This document shows, one piece after another, positions 51,621 through 60,047 of a stretch of DNA of 64,000 bases (the first letter of the stretch is position 1; each line of letters begins with the position of its first letter). The DNA is taken from assembly GCA_045106235.1 (NCBI GenBank), contig JBGCEJ010000004.1, positions 62,001 through 126,000 of the forward strand, in the 5' to 3' direction. The stretch comes from UBA4427 sp045106235. GTDB taxonomy: Bacteria; Myxococcota_A; UBA9160; UBA4427. A program made the position numbers and the translations under genes. The notes below the pieces were generated by a model. The model searched no databases. It saw nothing but the letters and a program-made list of their open reading frames with translations, and had not been told where the DNA came from.

Positions 51621-54182
51621 GTGTCAGCGCCGCATCAAGAAGCGCCCATTTCGGCGGAGACCATGACCGAAACGAAATCCAGCCCCGGTTCCGAATTGCA
51701 GGCCATCCTCGACACGATGGAATGCGTCGTGCTGCCCCCGCGTCCGGGCGCCGTCGTCTCAGAGCGGCCGCCGATCGAGATCTATCTTGGGACCGAGCCT
51801 GCTCAGTACCGCGCGAACCGAGTTTTCGGCTATTCGATCGAGCAGGCGAGGGATCCCGGGCGCGAGGTCCGAATTCATCTCATGAGCGAGCTGCCGGGGT
51901 TTGATCGTCGCGGCTGGACGACGGGCTTTACGAATTACCGCTTCGCGATCCCTGCACTCTGTGGCGGCCAGGGACGTGCGATCTACAACGATGAGGATCA
52001 GATTTATCTGACCGATCCGGGTGTGCTCTTCGATCACGCCTTGGGCGATGCGGCGCATCTTTCGATTTCGGACACCGAATCCTCGGTCATGCTGATCGAC
52101 TGTGAAAAGATGGCGCCCCACTGGACGCTGGATCAGGCGCAGAACGGCTGGAAGCGCTCGCTGCTGAAGAAGGCGGGGAAATCCACCGGATTGCGGGGCG
52201 ACCTCGATCCGGGATGGAACGCGCGGGATGAAGAGTTCGAACCGGGGCGCAGTCACCTGCTGCATTACACCACGCTGCATACACAGCCGTGGCGCCCCTT
52301 CCCGGAGCGTTTCGTCTATCAGCGGGGTTCCTACACGCAGCTTTGGCATGACCTCGAACGCAAGGCCATTGCCGAAGGCTTCGAGTTCTTCACGCAAGTC
52401 GCGCCAAGCCTCGGTTTTAGACGTCGACTCGAAACGCTGCGCGGATTGCCGCTGAGTGAAATGGGGAGTGGAATCGGCGTTTCCGAGGAGGTGGCCAGCG
52501 CGGTCGATATGCTCGCGCGCCGCACAAAGTCTCGGACGTTAGTTGAATTGGTGCCGGACGTGCGCGGCGACGATGAGCAGGCTCCGGGCCGTTTTGGCCT
52601 CGACTCTGAGCGCCGCTTGGGTCTCCTTGAGTGGTTGGGGAAGCTGAGCGCGGGGGCAGGACAGGCTTCTGCAGCGGGTGAGAAGTTTGATGCGGTGTTA
52701 TGCGTCGACGGCCTCGACGAGCTGCCGGCTTGGGATATTCCGTGGATCGTGGAGTCAATGTTTGCGCAGGCGCGTCGCTTCGTCGCGGTTGCTGTGCGAT
52801 GTCCGGAGGCGGCGCCACGGAGGCGGTTTCTACTGCCGCCTCAAGGCACCGTGCATACGCCAGATTGGTGGCGATCGCATTTTGAGGCCGCCGCGGCGCG
52901 GCATCCCGAGGTGAGCTGGGAGTTGATCATGACGCGCGGGCGCAGCTTTGAAGCTGAGCGGATCCTCGTGCGGCAGGGCGGACCTCGGCCGGACCAGACG
53001 CCGCCGCGGGTCTGGACCTTGTCGGACGGGGCCCCCGGTAACGATCGGCAGGTCACGGCTTTGGCGGATGAACTCGGCTGGCCGAGTGAATCGGTCAGGC
53101 CGCCGCTCTCCGCGCTTTCGGCGCTGCCCTTCATGAGCCGGGGAGCGCATTTGCGAACGCTCCAGCCGGGGACGCGCGCGCTCGGCTCGCTGCAGCCGCC
53201 TTGGCCCGATTTGCTGATCGTCGCGGGGCGCGCAACGGCGCCCGTCGCACGCTGGATTCGCGAACAGGCGGGAGGCCGTACTCAGGTGGTCGCGCTCGGG
53301 AGTAAGGCGGCGACGCCCGCCTCGGAAGTGGATCTCGCTGTGACGGCGCGTTCGGCGACGCTCTTCCCGCATCCAAATCGGGTGGAAGTGGATCGGCCGC
53401 TCGTGCCGGCGAACGCCGAGGCGGGAGCGAGCGCGGGGCGCTGGCATACGCGCTTGTCCGGGATCGGCGGCCCGCGGATCGCGCTATTGTTAGGCAGCGG
53501 GACGCAGCGACTCGGCCTCGATGGCTCCGCCGCCGAGTCTTTGGGGCGCTTGGTTGCGGATAGCGCCGAAGGTCTTGGCGGCGCCGTGATCGTTTCTGCG
53601 AGCCGGAATACGGACCGCTCGGTTTTTGAGGGGTGCCTGCGCGGCGTGGGGAACGCGGCGTTTGTTTATCACGAGACAAAAGATCAGAGAGCAACGGAGC
53701 GGGCATGGCCTGCGGTCCTTGAAGCGGCTGACGTTTTCGTCGTGGCTGGGCTCGGAGAGACAACGCTCGCCGAAGTCTGCACGACGGGGCGCCCCGTCTT
53801 CTTGTCCCCGCATCTGCGGGTGATCCCCAGCCTCGCAGAGCGAATTCGCGACGGCTTGCTTGAGGCGATCGTGGCGCGTGCGGAGGCCCGGCCCGAAAAC
53901 GATCGCGGGACAACGCGACCTCAGGAAGGGCTTGAATTGATCTGCGCGCGCTTGATCGCGCAAGGTTGGGTGCGCCCGCGGAAGGATGCGGAGGCGCTGC
54001 GCGGGCGTCTCGTTCGGGCAGGGCACGCGCGCTTATTGCGCGCACCGATTCGGGCGGGAGACCTCGAGGGGTTCTCTGGGCCACTCGAATCTGAAATCAA
54101 ACGCGTGGCGGACGCTGTCCGGGAAAAACTGGGAGTGCCGTCGCGTCAGGAGAGCAGGGCAGATGAGACGCACGATCTTTAG
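51621..54182 (+). CDS. Three-domain protein: GT8-like, methyltransferase-like, ELM1-like
   Basis: 853 residues. Residues ~53-270 look like a GT-A/GT8 glycosyltransferase: IEIYLGTEPAQYRANRVFGYS and the acidic metal motif YNDEDQIYLTDP (~122-133). Residues ~275-450 resemble a SAM-methyltransferase fold (FDAVLCVDGLDEL, TPDWWRSHFEAA), but the glycine-rich SAM loop is not obvious. Residues ~464-835 are an ELM1/DUF1022 domain (RVWTLSDGAPGNDRQVTALA, VVAGLGETTLAEVCTTG). GTG start after GGGAG; an ATG at 51663 is possible. Next to kdsA, so LPS core glycosylation is likely. Confidence 0.72.
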   Translation: MSAPHQEAPISAETMTETKSSPGSELQAILDTMECVVLPPRPGAVVSERPPIEIYLGTEPAQYRANRVFGYSIEQARDPGREVRIHLMSELPGFDRRGWTTGFTNYRFAIPALCGGQGRAIYNDEDQIYLTDPGVLFDHALGDAAHLSISDTESSVMLIDCEKMAPHWTLDQAQNGWKRSLLKKAGKSTGLRGDLDPGWNARDEEFEPGRSHLLHYTTLHTQPWRPFPERFVYQRGSYTQLWHDLERKAIAEGFEFFTQVAPSLGFRRRLETLRGLPLSEMGSGIGVSEEVASAVDMLARRTKSRTLVELVPDVRGDDEQAPGRFGLDSERRLGLLEWLGKLSAGAGQASAAGEKFDAVLCVDGLDELPAWDIPWIVESMFAQARRFVAVAVRCPEAAPRRRFLLPPQGTVHTPDWWRSHFEAAAARHPEVSWELIMTRGRSFEAERILVRQGGPRPDQTPPRVWTLSDGAPGNDRQVTALADELGWPSESVRPPLSALSALPFMSRGAHLRTLQPGTRALGSLQPPWPDLLIVAGRATAPVARWIREQAGGRTQVVALGSKAATPASEVDLAVTARSATLFPHPNRVEVDRPLVPANAEAGASAGRWHTRLSGIGGPRIALLLGSGTQRLGLDGSAAESLGRLVADSAEGLGGAVIVSASRNTDRSVFEGCLRGVGNAAFVYHETKDQRATERAWPAVLEAADVFVVAGLGETTLAEVCTTGRPVFLSPHLRVIPSLAERIRDGLLEAIVARAEARPENDRGTTRPQEGLELICARLIAQGWVRPRKDAEALRGRLVRAGHARLLRAPIRAGDLEGFSGPLESEIKRVADAVREKLGVPSRQESRADETHDL

Positions 54183-55311
54183 CGATGAGCATGAACATTT
54201 TCGTGCAGAGTTCCGCCGCTTTGCGGAGGCGGAAGTCGTGCCGCATCTCGAAGCCTGGAACGAATCGGGGATCTCCGATCGTTCTGTCTGGAAGAAAATG
54301 GGCGACGCCGGCTTTCTCGGCGCGAACCAGCCCGAGGAGTACGGCGGGGGCGGCGTCGACTTTCTTTTTGACGCGATCATCATCGAGGAACTCGCCGACC
54401 TCCGTGCTCATGCGCTCCAGTCTTCTTTGCATAGCGATATCTGCTTGCCCTATCTGACCACCTACGCGACGGAAGAACAGAAGCAGCGCTGGCACGTTCC
54501 TGCGATCGCGGGGGATTGCCTGCTCGCGATTGCGATGACCGAGCCGAGTACGGGGTCGGACCTCGCTGCGATTTCGACGAAGGCGATTCGGGAAGGCGAC
54601 GAATACGTCCTGAACGGATCGAAGACGTTCATCTCTTGCGGTCAGAACGCGGACCTCGTGATCGTGGTTGCGAAAACCGACCCGAGCGCGAGTCCGCCCC
54701 ATGACGGGATGAGTTTGATCCTTGTGGAAGCGGGTACGCCGGGCTTCGAGAAGGGGCGCAACCTGAAAAAGCTCGGCCTGAAGGGCCAAGATACGAGCGA
54801 ACTCTCTTTTTCGGACTGCCGGGTGCCCGCCGAGAACCTGTTAGGCAAGGAGGGGCACGGCTTTAAGATGCTGATGGAGAAGCTGCAGCAAGAGCGCCTC
54901 GTGATCGGGATCGGATCGATGGCCTCCTGTCGCCGTTCCTTCGAAGATACCCTCGACTACGTGAAGGAGCGCACCGCCTTCGGAAAGCCGATTGGGACGT
55001 TTCAAAACACGCAGTTCAAACTGGCGGAGATGGCGACGGAGATCGAGATCGGGCAGAGCTTTGTCGACCGACTTCTGGTCTCTCACGTCGCGGGGGACGA
55101 AATCGTTTCCGAAGTGAGCATGGCGAAATACTGGACGAGTGATCTGCAAAAGAAGGTCTCTGCCGAATGTCTTCAGCTCTTTGGGGGGTACGGCTTCATG
55201 GACGAGTATCCGATCTCGCGGGACTACGCGGACGCCGCGGTGCAGTCCATTTACGCTGGCAGCAATGAGATCATGAAAGTGATCATCGCGAAGCGGCTCG
55301 GTCTCGGTTGA
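54163..55311 (+). CDS. Acyl-CoA dehydrogenase
   Basis: A 382-residue ACAD. FAD/substrate motifs IAMTEPSTGSDLAAI and FISCGQNADL, LQQERLVIGIGS with the likely catalytic Glu in the isovaleryl/long-chain-type position, and IYAGSNEIMK at the other site (Ala, not Glu). Start at ATG 54163 with AGGAGAG upstream; it overlaps the ELM1-fusion gene by 20 bases. Typical long-chain or branched-chain acyl-CoA dehydrogenase; unlike the 12-14 kb pair it looks self-sufficient. Confidence 0.9.
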   Translation: MRRTIFSDEHEHFRAEFRRFAEAEVVPHLEAWNESGISDRSVWKKMGDAGFLGANQPEEYGGGGVDFLFDAIIIEELADLRAHALQSSLHSDICLPYLTTYATEEQKQRWHVPAIAGDCLLAIAMTEPSTGSDLAAISTKAIREGDEYVLNGSKTFISCGQNADLVIVVAKTDPSASPPHDGMSLILVEAGTPGFEKGRNLKKLGLKGQDTSELSFSDCRVPAENLLGKEGHGFKMLMEKLQQERLVIGIGSMASCRRSFEDTLDYVKERTAFGKPIGTFQNTQFKLAEMATEIEIGQSFVDRLLVSHVAGDEIVSEVSMAKYWTSDLQKKVSAECLQLFGGYGFMDEYPISRDYADAAVQSIYAGSNEIMKVIIAKRLGLG

Positions 55312-56201
55312 GCCGCGGTTCTGGGCCGAATTCGGGCGCCGGGAGCGCTTCGGTCGAGGGTGCGGAGCCGGACGAGATCCGGCGGCTCGAGCGAATCGCT
55401 CGCGCGAGTTGGCCGGCCGCGACAGAGGTCGAACTCGACGGCTGGCTGCTCGGGATCAGCGGACGGTATACCCGCCGGGCGAACTCCGTCAGTCCCGTGG
55501 GAGACGGAGCGTGGCCGCTTGCGCAGCGAGTTGAGCAGGTCGAAGCGCGGTATTCAGCGCGCAGGTTGCCCACTGTGTTCAAGATGACGAAGGCCTCGGA
55601 GCCTGAGGGCCTGGATGCCTTTCTCGCAGCGCGTGACTACGGACGACATAGCGAGACGCTAGTCATGACGATACGGAAGCTTGCGCCGTCGAGTGACGCG
55701 TCGAGCCAGATTTTCAACGGCGGCAACGGCAACGGCAACGGCAACGGCGGCGGGGATGGCAACGGCGAGGGGCGCGCTACGGGCAAAAACGTCACCGGAC
55801 AGATCGACGCTCGGCCGAGCGCTGCCTGGGTTGAAGCCTCTTGTTCGCTTTCTGGCGTCGCGGATGAAACGCGCACGGACTATCGGTCGATTCTTGATCG
55901 ACTGGAATCCGGCCCATGCGATTCAGCCTTTGCGACGTTGCGCGCGGAAGGCGAGCCGTGTTCGGTGGCTCTCGCTGTGGTTTCCGAAGACGTTGTCTCC
56001 TTCTACCAAGTCGCGACCCATCCCGATTTTCGAGGCCGCCGCGCGGCGCAGGCCTTGATCGAATCGTTGTTGGAAAGGGCGCGCGGGCAGGGGGCGACGT
56101 CGGCGATGCTCAGCGTCGAAGCGGAAAATACTTCGGCCCGGCGACTCTACGAGCGGCTCGGGTTTCGCGAACGCTACCGGTATTGGTATCGCGAACGCTG
56201 A
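55308..56201 (+). CDS. GNAT-family N-acetyltransferase
   Basis: 297 residues. The N-terminal half has the ARASWPAATEVELDGWLL and TRRANSVSPV pattern seen in two-domain GNATs, and the C-terminal half has the acetyl-CoA motif FYQVATHPDFRGRRAAQALI and the final ARRLYERLGFRER. The halves are joined by a GNGNGNGNGG linker coded by an AACGGC repeat. TTG start overlaps the previous stop (TTGA), suggesting translational coupling. Substrate unknown. Confidence 0.78.
   Translation: MSRGSGPNSGAGSASVEGAEPDEIRRLERIARASWPAATEVELDGWLLGISGRYTRRANSVSPVGDGAWPLAQRVEQVEARYSARRLPTVFKMTKASEPEGLDAFLAARDYGRHSETLVMTIRKLAPSSDASSQIFNGGNGNGNGNGGGDGNGEGRATGKNVTGQIDARPSAAWVEASCSLSGVADETRTDYRSILDRLESGPCDSAFATLRAEGEPCSVALAVVSEDVVSFYQVATHPDFRGRRAAQALIESLLERARGQGATSAMLSVEAENTSARRLYERLGFRERYRYWYRER
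55716..55770. repeat. Hexanucleotide repeat coding a Gly-Asn linker
   Basis: AACGGC units, six with two interruptions, encode the GNGNGNGNGG linker between the two halves of the GNAT protein. The 6-base unit keeps frame on length change. Confidence 0.75.
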
Positions 56202-56225
56202 GCCGCGGGTCGACCGCGGCTCAGC
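56197..56225. terminator. Strong hairpin terminator between GNAT and dapL
   Basis: GCTGAGCCGCGG (56197-56208) pairs perfectly with CCGCGGCTCAGC (56214-56225) around GTCGA, followed by ATTTCTG. It overlaps the GNAT stop codon. Lies between convergent genes and may work in both directions. Confidence 0.75.
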
Positions 56226-56270
56226 ATTTCTGTCGCGTTCAGCGCTCGGAAGCGACTGAAGGAGTTGGGG

Positions 56271-57500
56271 CTACCCGAAGGATTTCGTGATGCGCGTGAT
56301 CGCTTCTTCGACCTTGTCGCGCATGCCGAAAGCGGAGAGGCGGAAATAGCCCTCGCCGCAGCTTCCGAATCCCGAGCCCGGTGTCCCGACGACGTTGCAT
56401 TTCTCAAGCAGCTCGTCGAAGAACTGCCACGAGTCGAGGCCGTTTGGCGCCTTCATCCAGACGTAGGGCGCGTTGATGCCGCCGAAGGTGGTGAAGCCCG
56501 CTTTGCTGAGGCCTTCGAGGATCAGGCCTGCATTCGTCATGTAGTAGTCGATGTTCGTCTGAACTTCCTTGCGGCCCTCTTCGGAGTAGATCGCTTCCGC
56601 ACCTCTCTGGACCGGGTAGGCCGTGCCGTTGAACTTGGTGTTCGTGCGCCGGCTCCAGAGCTGGGAGACCGGGACGGTTTGGCCGTCGGAACCCTTGCCC
56701 TTCAGTTCGTCGGGGATCACGATGTAGGCGCAGCGAATGCCGGTGAAGCCCGCGGTCTTCGAGAAGCTGCGGAACTCAATGGCGCATTCCCGAGCGCCTT
56801 CGATCTCGAAGATCGAGTGCGGCACGTCTTCGCTGATGAAGCGTTCGTAAGCGGCATCGAAGAGAATGATTGAATCGTTCGCCCGCGCCCAGTCGACCCA
56901 TTTTTTGAGCTCGTCTTTGGATGCAACCGTACCCGTCGGGTTGTTCGGCGAGCAAAGATAAACGAGGTCGACGGGGTGGTCCGGGAGAGAAGGCATGAAG
57001 CCGCTCTCTTCGGTGCAGGGCAGGTATTCGATGCCCGCATAACGTCCGCCGTCGTTAGGCTGGCCCGTTCGTCCGGCCATCACGTTTGTATCGACGTAGA
57101 CGGGGTAAACTGGATCCGACACAGCGAGCGTCGCGTCGTCCGCGAAGATTTCTTGGATGTTCGCGCTGTCACATTTAGAACCATCGGAGACGAAAATCTC
57201 GTTTGGGTCGATTTTGACGCCACGGGAGCCGAAATCATTTTCGGAAATGGCTTCACGCAAAAAGTCGTAGCCTTCGGAGGGGCCGTAGCCGCGGAAGCCG
57301 TCGGCGGTGGCCATCTCGTCGATGGCGTCATGCATGGCTTGGCGGACGGAAGGCGCGAGGGGAAGAACGACATCGCCAATGCCAAGCTTGATGACGTCGG
57401 CGTTTGGATTGGCCGTCGTGAAGACGTTCATGCGCCGTGAAATTTCGGGAAAGAGGTAGCCAGCGGCCAGCTTCAGGTAGTTGTCGTTCAGTCGTGCCAT
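56271..57500 (-). CDS. dapL: LL-diaminopimelate aminotransferase
   Basis: PLP aminotransferase that makes LL-diaminopimelate directly from tetrahydrodipicolinate, bypassing three steps of lysine and peptidoglycan synthesis. Family hallmarks: N-terminal MARLNDNYLKLAAGYLFPEI, the SPNNPTGTV block, and SFSKTAGFTGIRCAY with the Schiff-base Lys. Start chosen at ATG 57500, giving 409 residues, the usual DapL length (about 410). A longer frame to 57569 lacks similarity. DapL is known from plants, cyanobacteria, Chlamydiae and several deltaproteobacterial groups. Confidence 0.92.
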   Translation of the reverse strand: MARLNDNYLKLAAGYLFPEISRRMNVFTTANPNADVIKLGIGDVVLPLAPSVRQAMHDAIDEMATADGFRGYGPSEGYDFLREAISENDFGSRGVKIDPNEIFVSDGSKCDSANIQEIFADDATLAVSDPVYPVYVDTNVMAGRTGQPNDGGRYAGIEYLPCTEESGFMPSLPDHPVDLVYLCSPNNPTGTVASKDELKKWVDWARANDSIILFDAAYERFISEDVPHSIFEIEGARECAIEFRSFSKTAGFTGIRCAYIVIPDELKGKGSDGQTVPVSQLWSRRTNTKFNGTAYPVQRGAEAIYSEEGRKEVQTNIDYYMTNAGLILEGLSKAGFTTFGGINAPYVWMKAPNGLDSWQFFDELLEKCNVVGTPGSGFGSCGEGYFRLSAFGMRDKVEEAITRITKSFG

Positions 57501-57630
57501 GGGTGGATTGGTCTCGCTTGATCCGTCGCTGTGCGATCGGAATGAGTTTCTGGGGCGAAGAAACGCCAAGGCTATCAGGAAGCCCCAGAAGCATCAATTT
57601 AAGCGAGGCAGGAAAACGGTCCGAGCGGAC

Positions 57631-57816
57631 TCAGCCGATTTCGAAGCTGAACTGGTCTGTCTCGACCATTGCGGAGACAAAATCGTCGAGTTCGGTTTCG
57701 TCTTCGGTCCAGTCCGAGGCCGCGGCGATGAAAGAACCGATCTCCAGCTCGATGGGTGTGCCCGCCTCGAGCTGAGTGTCGAGCCAAGATGCAGTTTCGT
57801 TGATCTGGTCTTCCAT
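57631..57816 (-). CDS. Small, extremely acidic protein without basic residues
   Basis: 61 residues with about 17 Asp/Glu and no Lys, Arg or His. It has a strong Shine-Dalgarno (GGAGGGGG, 5 bases before ATG). No signal peptide, no membrane segment. No family recognised. It lies 130 bases upstream of dapL on the same strand and could share its transcript. Acidic small proteins of this kind often bind basic partners or mimic nucleic acid, but no evidence here points to a partner. Confidence 0.6.
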   Translation of the reverse strand: MEDQINETASWLDTQLEAGTPIELEIGSFIAAASDWTEDETELDDFVSAMVETDQFSFEIG

Positions 57817-58265
57817 GTTTCCCCCTCCGCGCGTGCCGCGGTGATGAGGGCTAGAGCAGGAAGCGTGCCAGCTTGCTGGGACTGTCTCTGCGGGCCGGCC
57901 TCGGTCCGGAAAAACGCTTTCAGAACAAGCGCTTTCGAGAGCGTAGCCTCGGCGTTGGCTGCTTCGTGGGCCGCAGAGTTTGGCAGGTGGACCGTTAATT
58001 GTTCCGATTGGGTCGGAAGGGAGCGGTGAGCTGAACCAAATGGGACGGTGCGGCCTTTCGCGGATCCCGGCGGCGGCGAACGGGCCCTGGCAGAGGCCGG
58101 CGGCGCTCTTTGGTGGGGGCGGCGCTAAAGTCTACGCAGCCATGGTGACGATTGAGAGTGAACCCGAGGCCGTGAGTTCGATGCACGGCGATTGGCGGGG
58201 AAGAACCCGGCGGGGATCCGACGGCATTTGAGTTGCGCGGCAACGTAAGGGACGGGAAAAGAATC
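57817..58265. other. 449-base intergenic region, nothing recognised
   Basis: Between the acidic small protein and the glutaredoxin-like gene (divergent). No supported gene, RNA or repeat seen; it should hold promoters in both directions. Confidence 0.5.
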
Positions 58266-58550
58266 ATGCAGACCGCAGAAAATGAATCGCAGAAGACGGC
58301 TGGGCTGGCGCTGTACGGCTTCCCGAGCTGCCCCTATTGTCGCCGGGTCTTGGGAGCGATTGACGCCATGGGTCTCGAGATTCCGCTCCGAAATACGATG
58401 TCGGACGGGGCTTATCATGACGAGATCTACGCCGCGCTGGGACGCGGGACTGTGCCTGTGCTCCGGATCGAAGGGAAGGGCGGGAAGGTTCAGTGGCTTC
58501 CCGAATCCGCGGACATCATCCAGTATCTCGAAGAGCGATTCGGCGCCTAA
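58266..58550 (+). CDS. Glutaredoxin-family thiol oxidoreductase
   Basis: 94 residues, thioredoxin fold with the active-site CPYC (LYGFPSCPYCRRVL) and the cis-Pro motif TVPVLRIEG. ATG at 58266 follows GGGAAAAGAATC. The previous in-frame TTG at 58233 is less likely. The stop overlaps the convergent arginine dihydrolase gene by 4 bases. Lacks extra domains; a generic disulfide or glutathione-linked reductase, or a DUF-type glutathione S-transferase N-terminal half. Confidence 0.8.
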   Translation: MQTAENESQKTAGLALYGFPSCPYCRRVLGAIDAMGLEIPLRNTMSDGAYHDEIYAALGRGTVPVLRIEGKGGKVQWLPESADIIQYLEERFGA

Positions 58551-59608
58551 CGCGACTGCTCATTCTCCAGTCTGTGGAGAATCGTTTCGAGCTCGCCCTG
58601 TGTCGGTGAGATGATTCGAATCACTGCGCGGGACGGCTGGTCGTTTCGCTCGGCGAGGTCGATTCGGTCGACTCTGAAACTACCGCCGGACTGCGTGATG
58701 AGGTCGAGGGTGCGGTTGAGGAGGCCGGCATCCAAAAGGTGGCCTTGCAGTTCGAAGTCGGCGCTGGCGATGGCTGAACAAGGCGCTGCGAGTCTCTTGA
58801 ATTCGGGTTGATCGAGGATGAGCGAGAGGCATTTGACGCCGCCGCCCGCGCGCATGAATTCGTCGACCGGGCAGATCACGGTTTCATAGCCCCAGTTCGC
58901 GAGCGACCTTTGGAGTTCCTCGCTGGCCTGGTTCATAAAGACCCGGTCATCTACGCGCATGACATTGCACGAGAATCCGCAGGCGTCGGCTTCGCTCACT
59001 TCGATGCGGGCGTCTTTCGGGACGCGCTCTTCGATGAGTCGTCGAGAGCGTTCATCGAAAGCGGGTGGAAAGTAGAGGACACGCCCATCGGGCATCGGAG
59101 CGAAGCAGGTGTCCAGGTGATAGAAGCGCGGATCGACGAGTCGAAGCGAGAGGACTTCGACGCCGAAGCGTTCGCCGAGTGCGGGATGGGTTTCGAGCGC
59201 GGATCGCACACCATAGCCTGCCCATAACACGGACTCGCCCGGAGCAAAGAGGGCATCCCCTTCGCCCTCGAAGGAGGCTTCTTCTTGAAGCGGATGGACG
59301 GCGAAGTCAGCATTCGCGAAATACTCTTTGAAGGGTGCTTCCTCACGGCTGCGTTCCGGCATTCTGAAGCGAGCCGGCACGGCCAGGTCCTCGGCGACAA
59401 GACCCGCGTTCGCCGTGAAGCACATGTCGGGGCAGTCTGGGGCGGCGGCGACGATTTCGACCTGAGCGGCACGCGCGTAGTGTTCGACGAGCGTTTCCCA
59501 CTGCGCTTTTGCGCGGCAGCGATCAACGCGCCCCTGCTGGCCTTCCATCCAGGGGTTGATCACGTAGTTGACGTCGAAATAATCGGGCGGGCAAACAAGG
59601 ATGCGCAT
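58547..59608 (-). CDS. ArgZ-type arginine dihydrolase with partial LOR/SDH domain
   Basis: 353 residues. Residues 1-265 are a guanidine-modifying enzyme with the ArgZ/AgrE signature: NYVINPWMEGQQG, PDMCFTANAGL, SLRLVDPRFYHLDTCF (His164), and GGGVKCLSL (Cys260). ArgZ makes ornithine, CO2 and two NH3 from arginine. Residues ~284-350 match the start of the LOR/SDH region (FELQGHLLDAGLLNRTLDLITQ), which in AgrE precedes an ornithine cyclodeaminase domain. Here the protein ends right after it. It is likely a stand-alone arginine dihydrolase; ordinary dimethylargininase is the alternative. Confidence 0.78.
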   Translation of the reverse strand: MRILVCPPDYFDVNYVINPWMEGQQGRVDRCRAKAQWETLVEHYARAAQVEIVAAAPDCPDMCFTANAGLVAEDLAVPARFRMPERSREEAPFKEYFANADFAVHPLQEEASFEGEGDALFAPGESVLWAGYGVRSALETHPALGERFGVEVLSLRLVDPRFYHLDTCFAPMPDGRVLYFPPAFDERSRRLIEERVPKDARIEVSEADACGFSCNVMRVDDRVFMNQASEELQRSLANWGYETVICPVDEFMRAGGGVKCLSLILDQPEFKRLAAPCSAIASADFELQGHLLDAGLLNRTLDLITQSGGSFRVDRIDLAERNDQPSRAVIRIISPTQGELETILHRLENEQSR

Positions 59609-60047
59609 GGGTTGTCGGGCCTCTGGAGGACGAAGGCCCTCTCTCGGGAGAATCGACCACTCGCCCGCTCTGCTTGACTGAGGGACGGGGGTTTAGACCT
59701 CGGTTTCCGAGGGTGGGGCAATGCTTGGCGAGGGGGCGCCGTGCTGTCTCCGATTTTGTTGGTTGATATGACCTCGCGTCAAGTTTTGTTCAGGTCTTTC
59801 GACGGCTCCAGGTCGGGCGATTCGAATGAAATCGGGCTGGAAGTCAGCATCTCTGACTCCGTCTTTCGATGGTCGGAGCAGGGGGCTTCGAGTATATTGA
59901 CGAAGAGGAACGCGCCCCTCGAACCAGTCGGTTTCAGAGAACCGAATGGGTGTCGTTTCGTTGTTCGTCGATTTTCGTGGAAAGCAGATCAAACGTGCCG
60001 GCCGAGAGCGGAGGGCGCATGGGCTGTGCACCGCGCCTGGAGAACTG
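59609..60047. other. 439-base intergenic region, nothing recognised
   Basis: Between the arginine dihydrolase and the outer-membrane protein genes. A reading frame at 59741-60193 has no recognisable homology and overlaps the next gene out of frame; I do not count it. No RNA or repeat seen. Confidence 0.5.
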
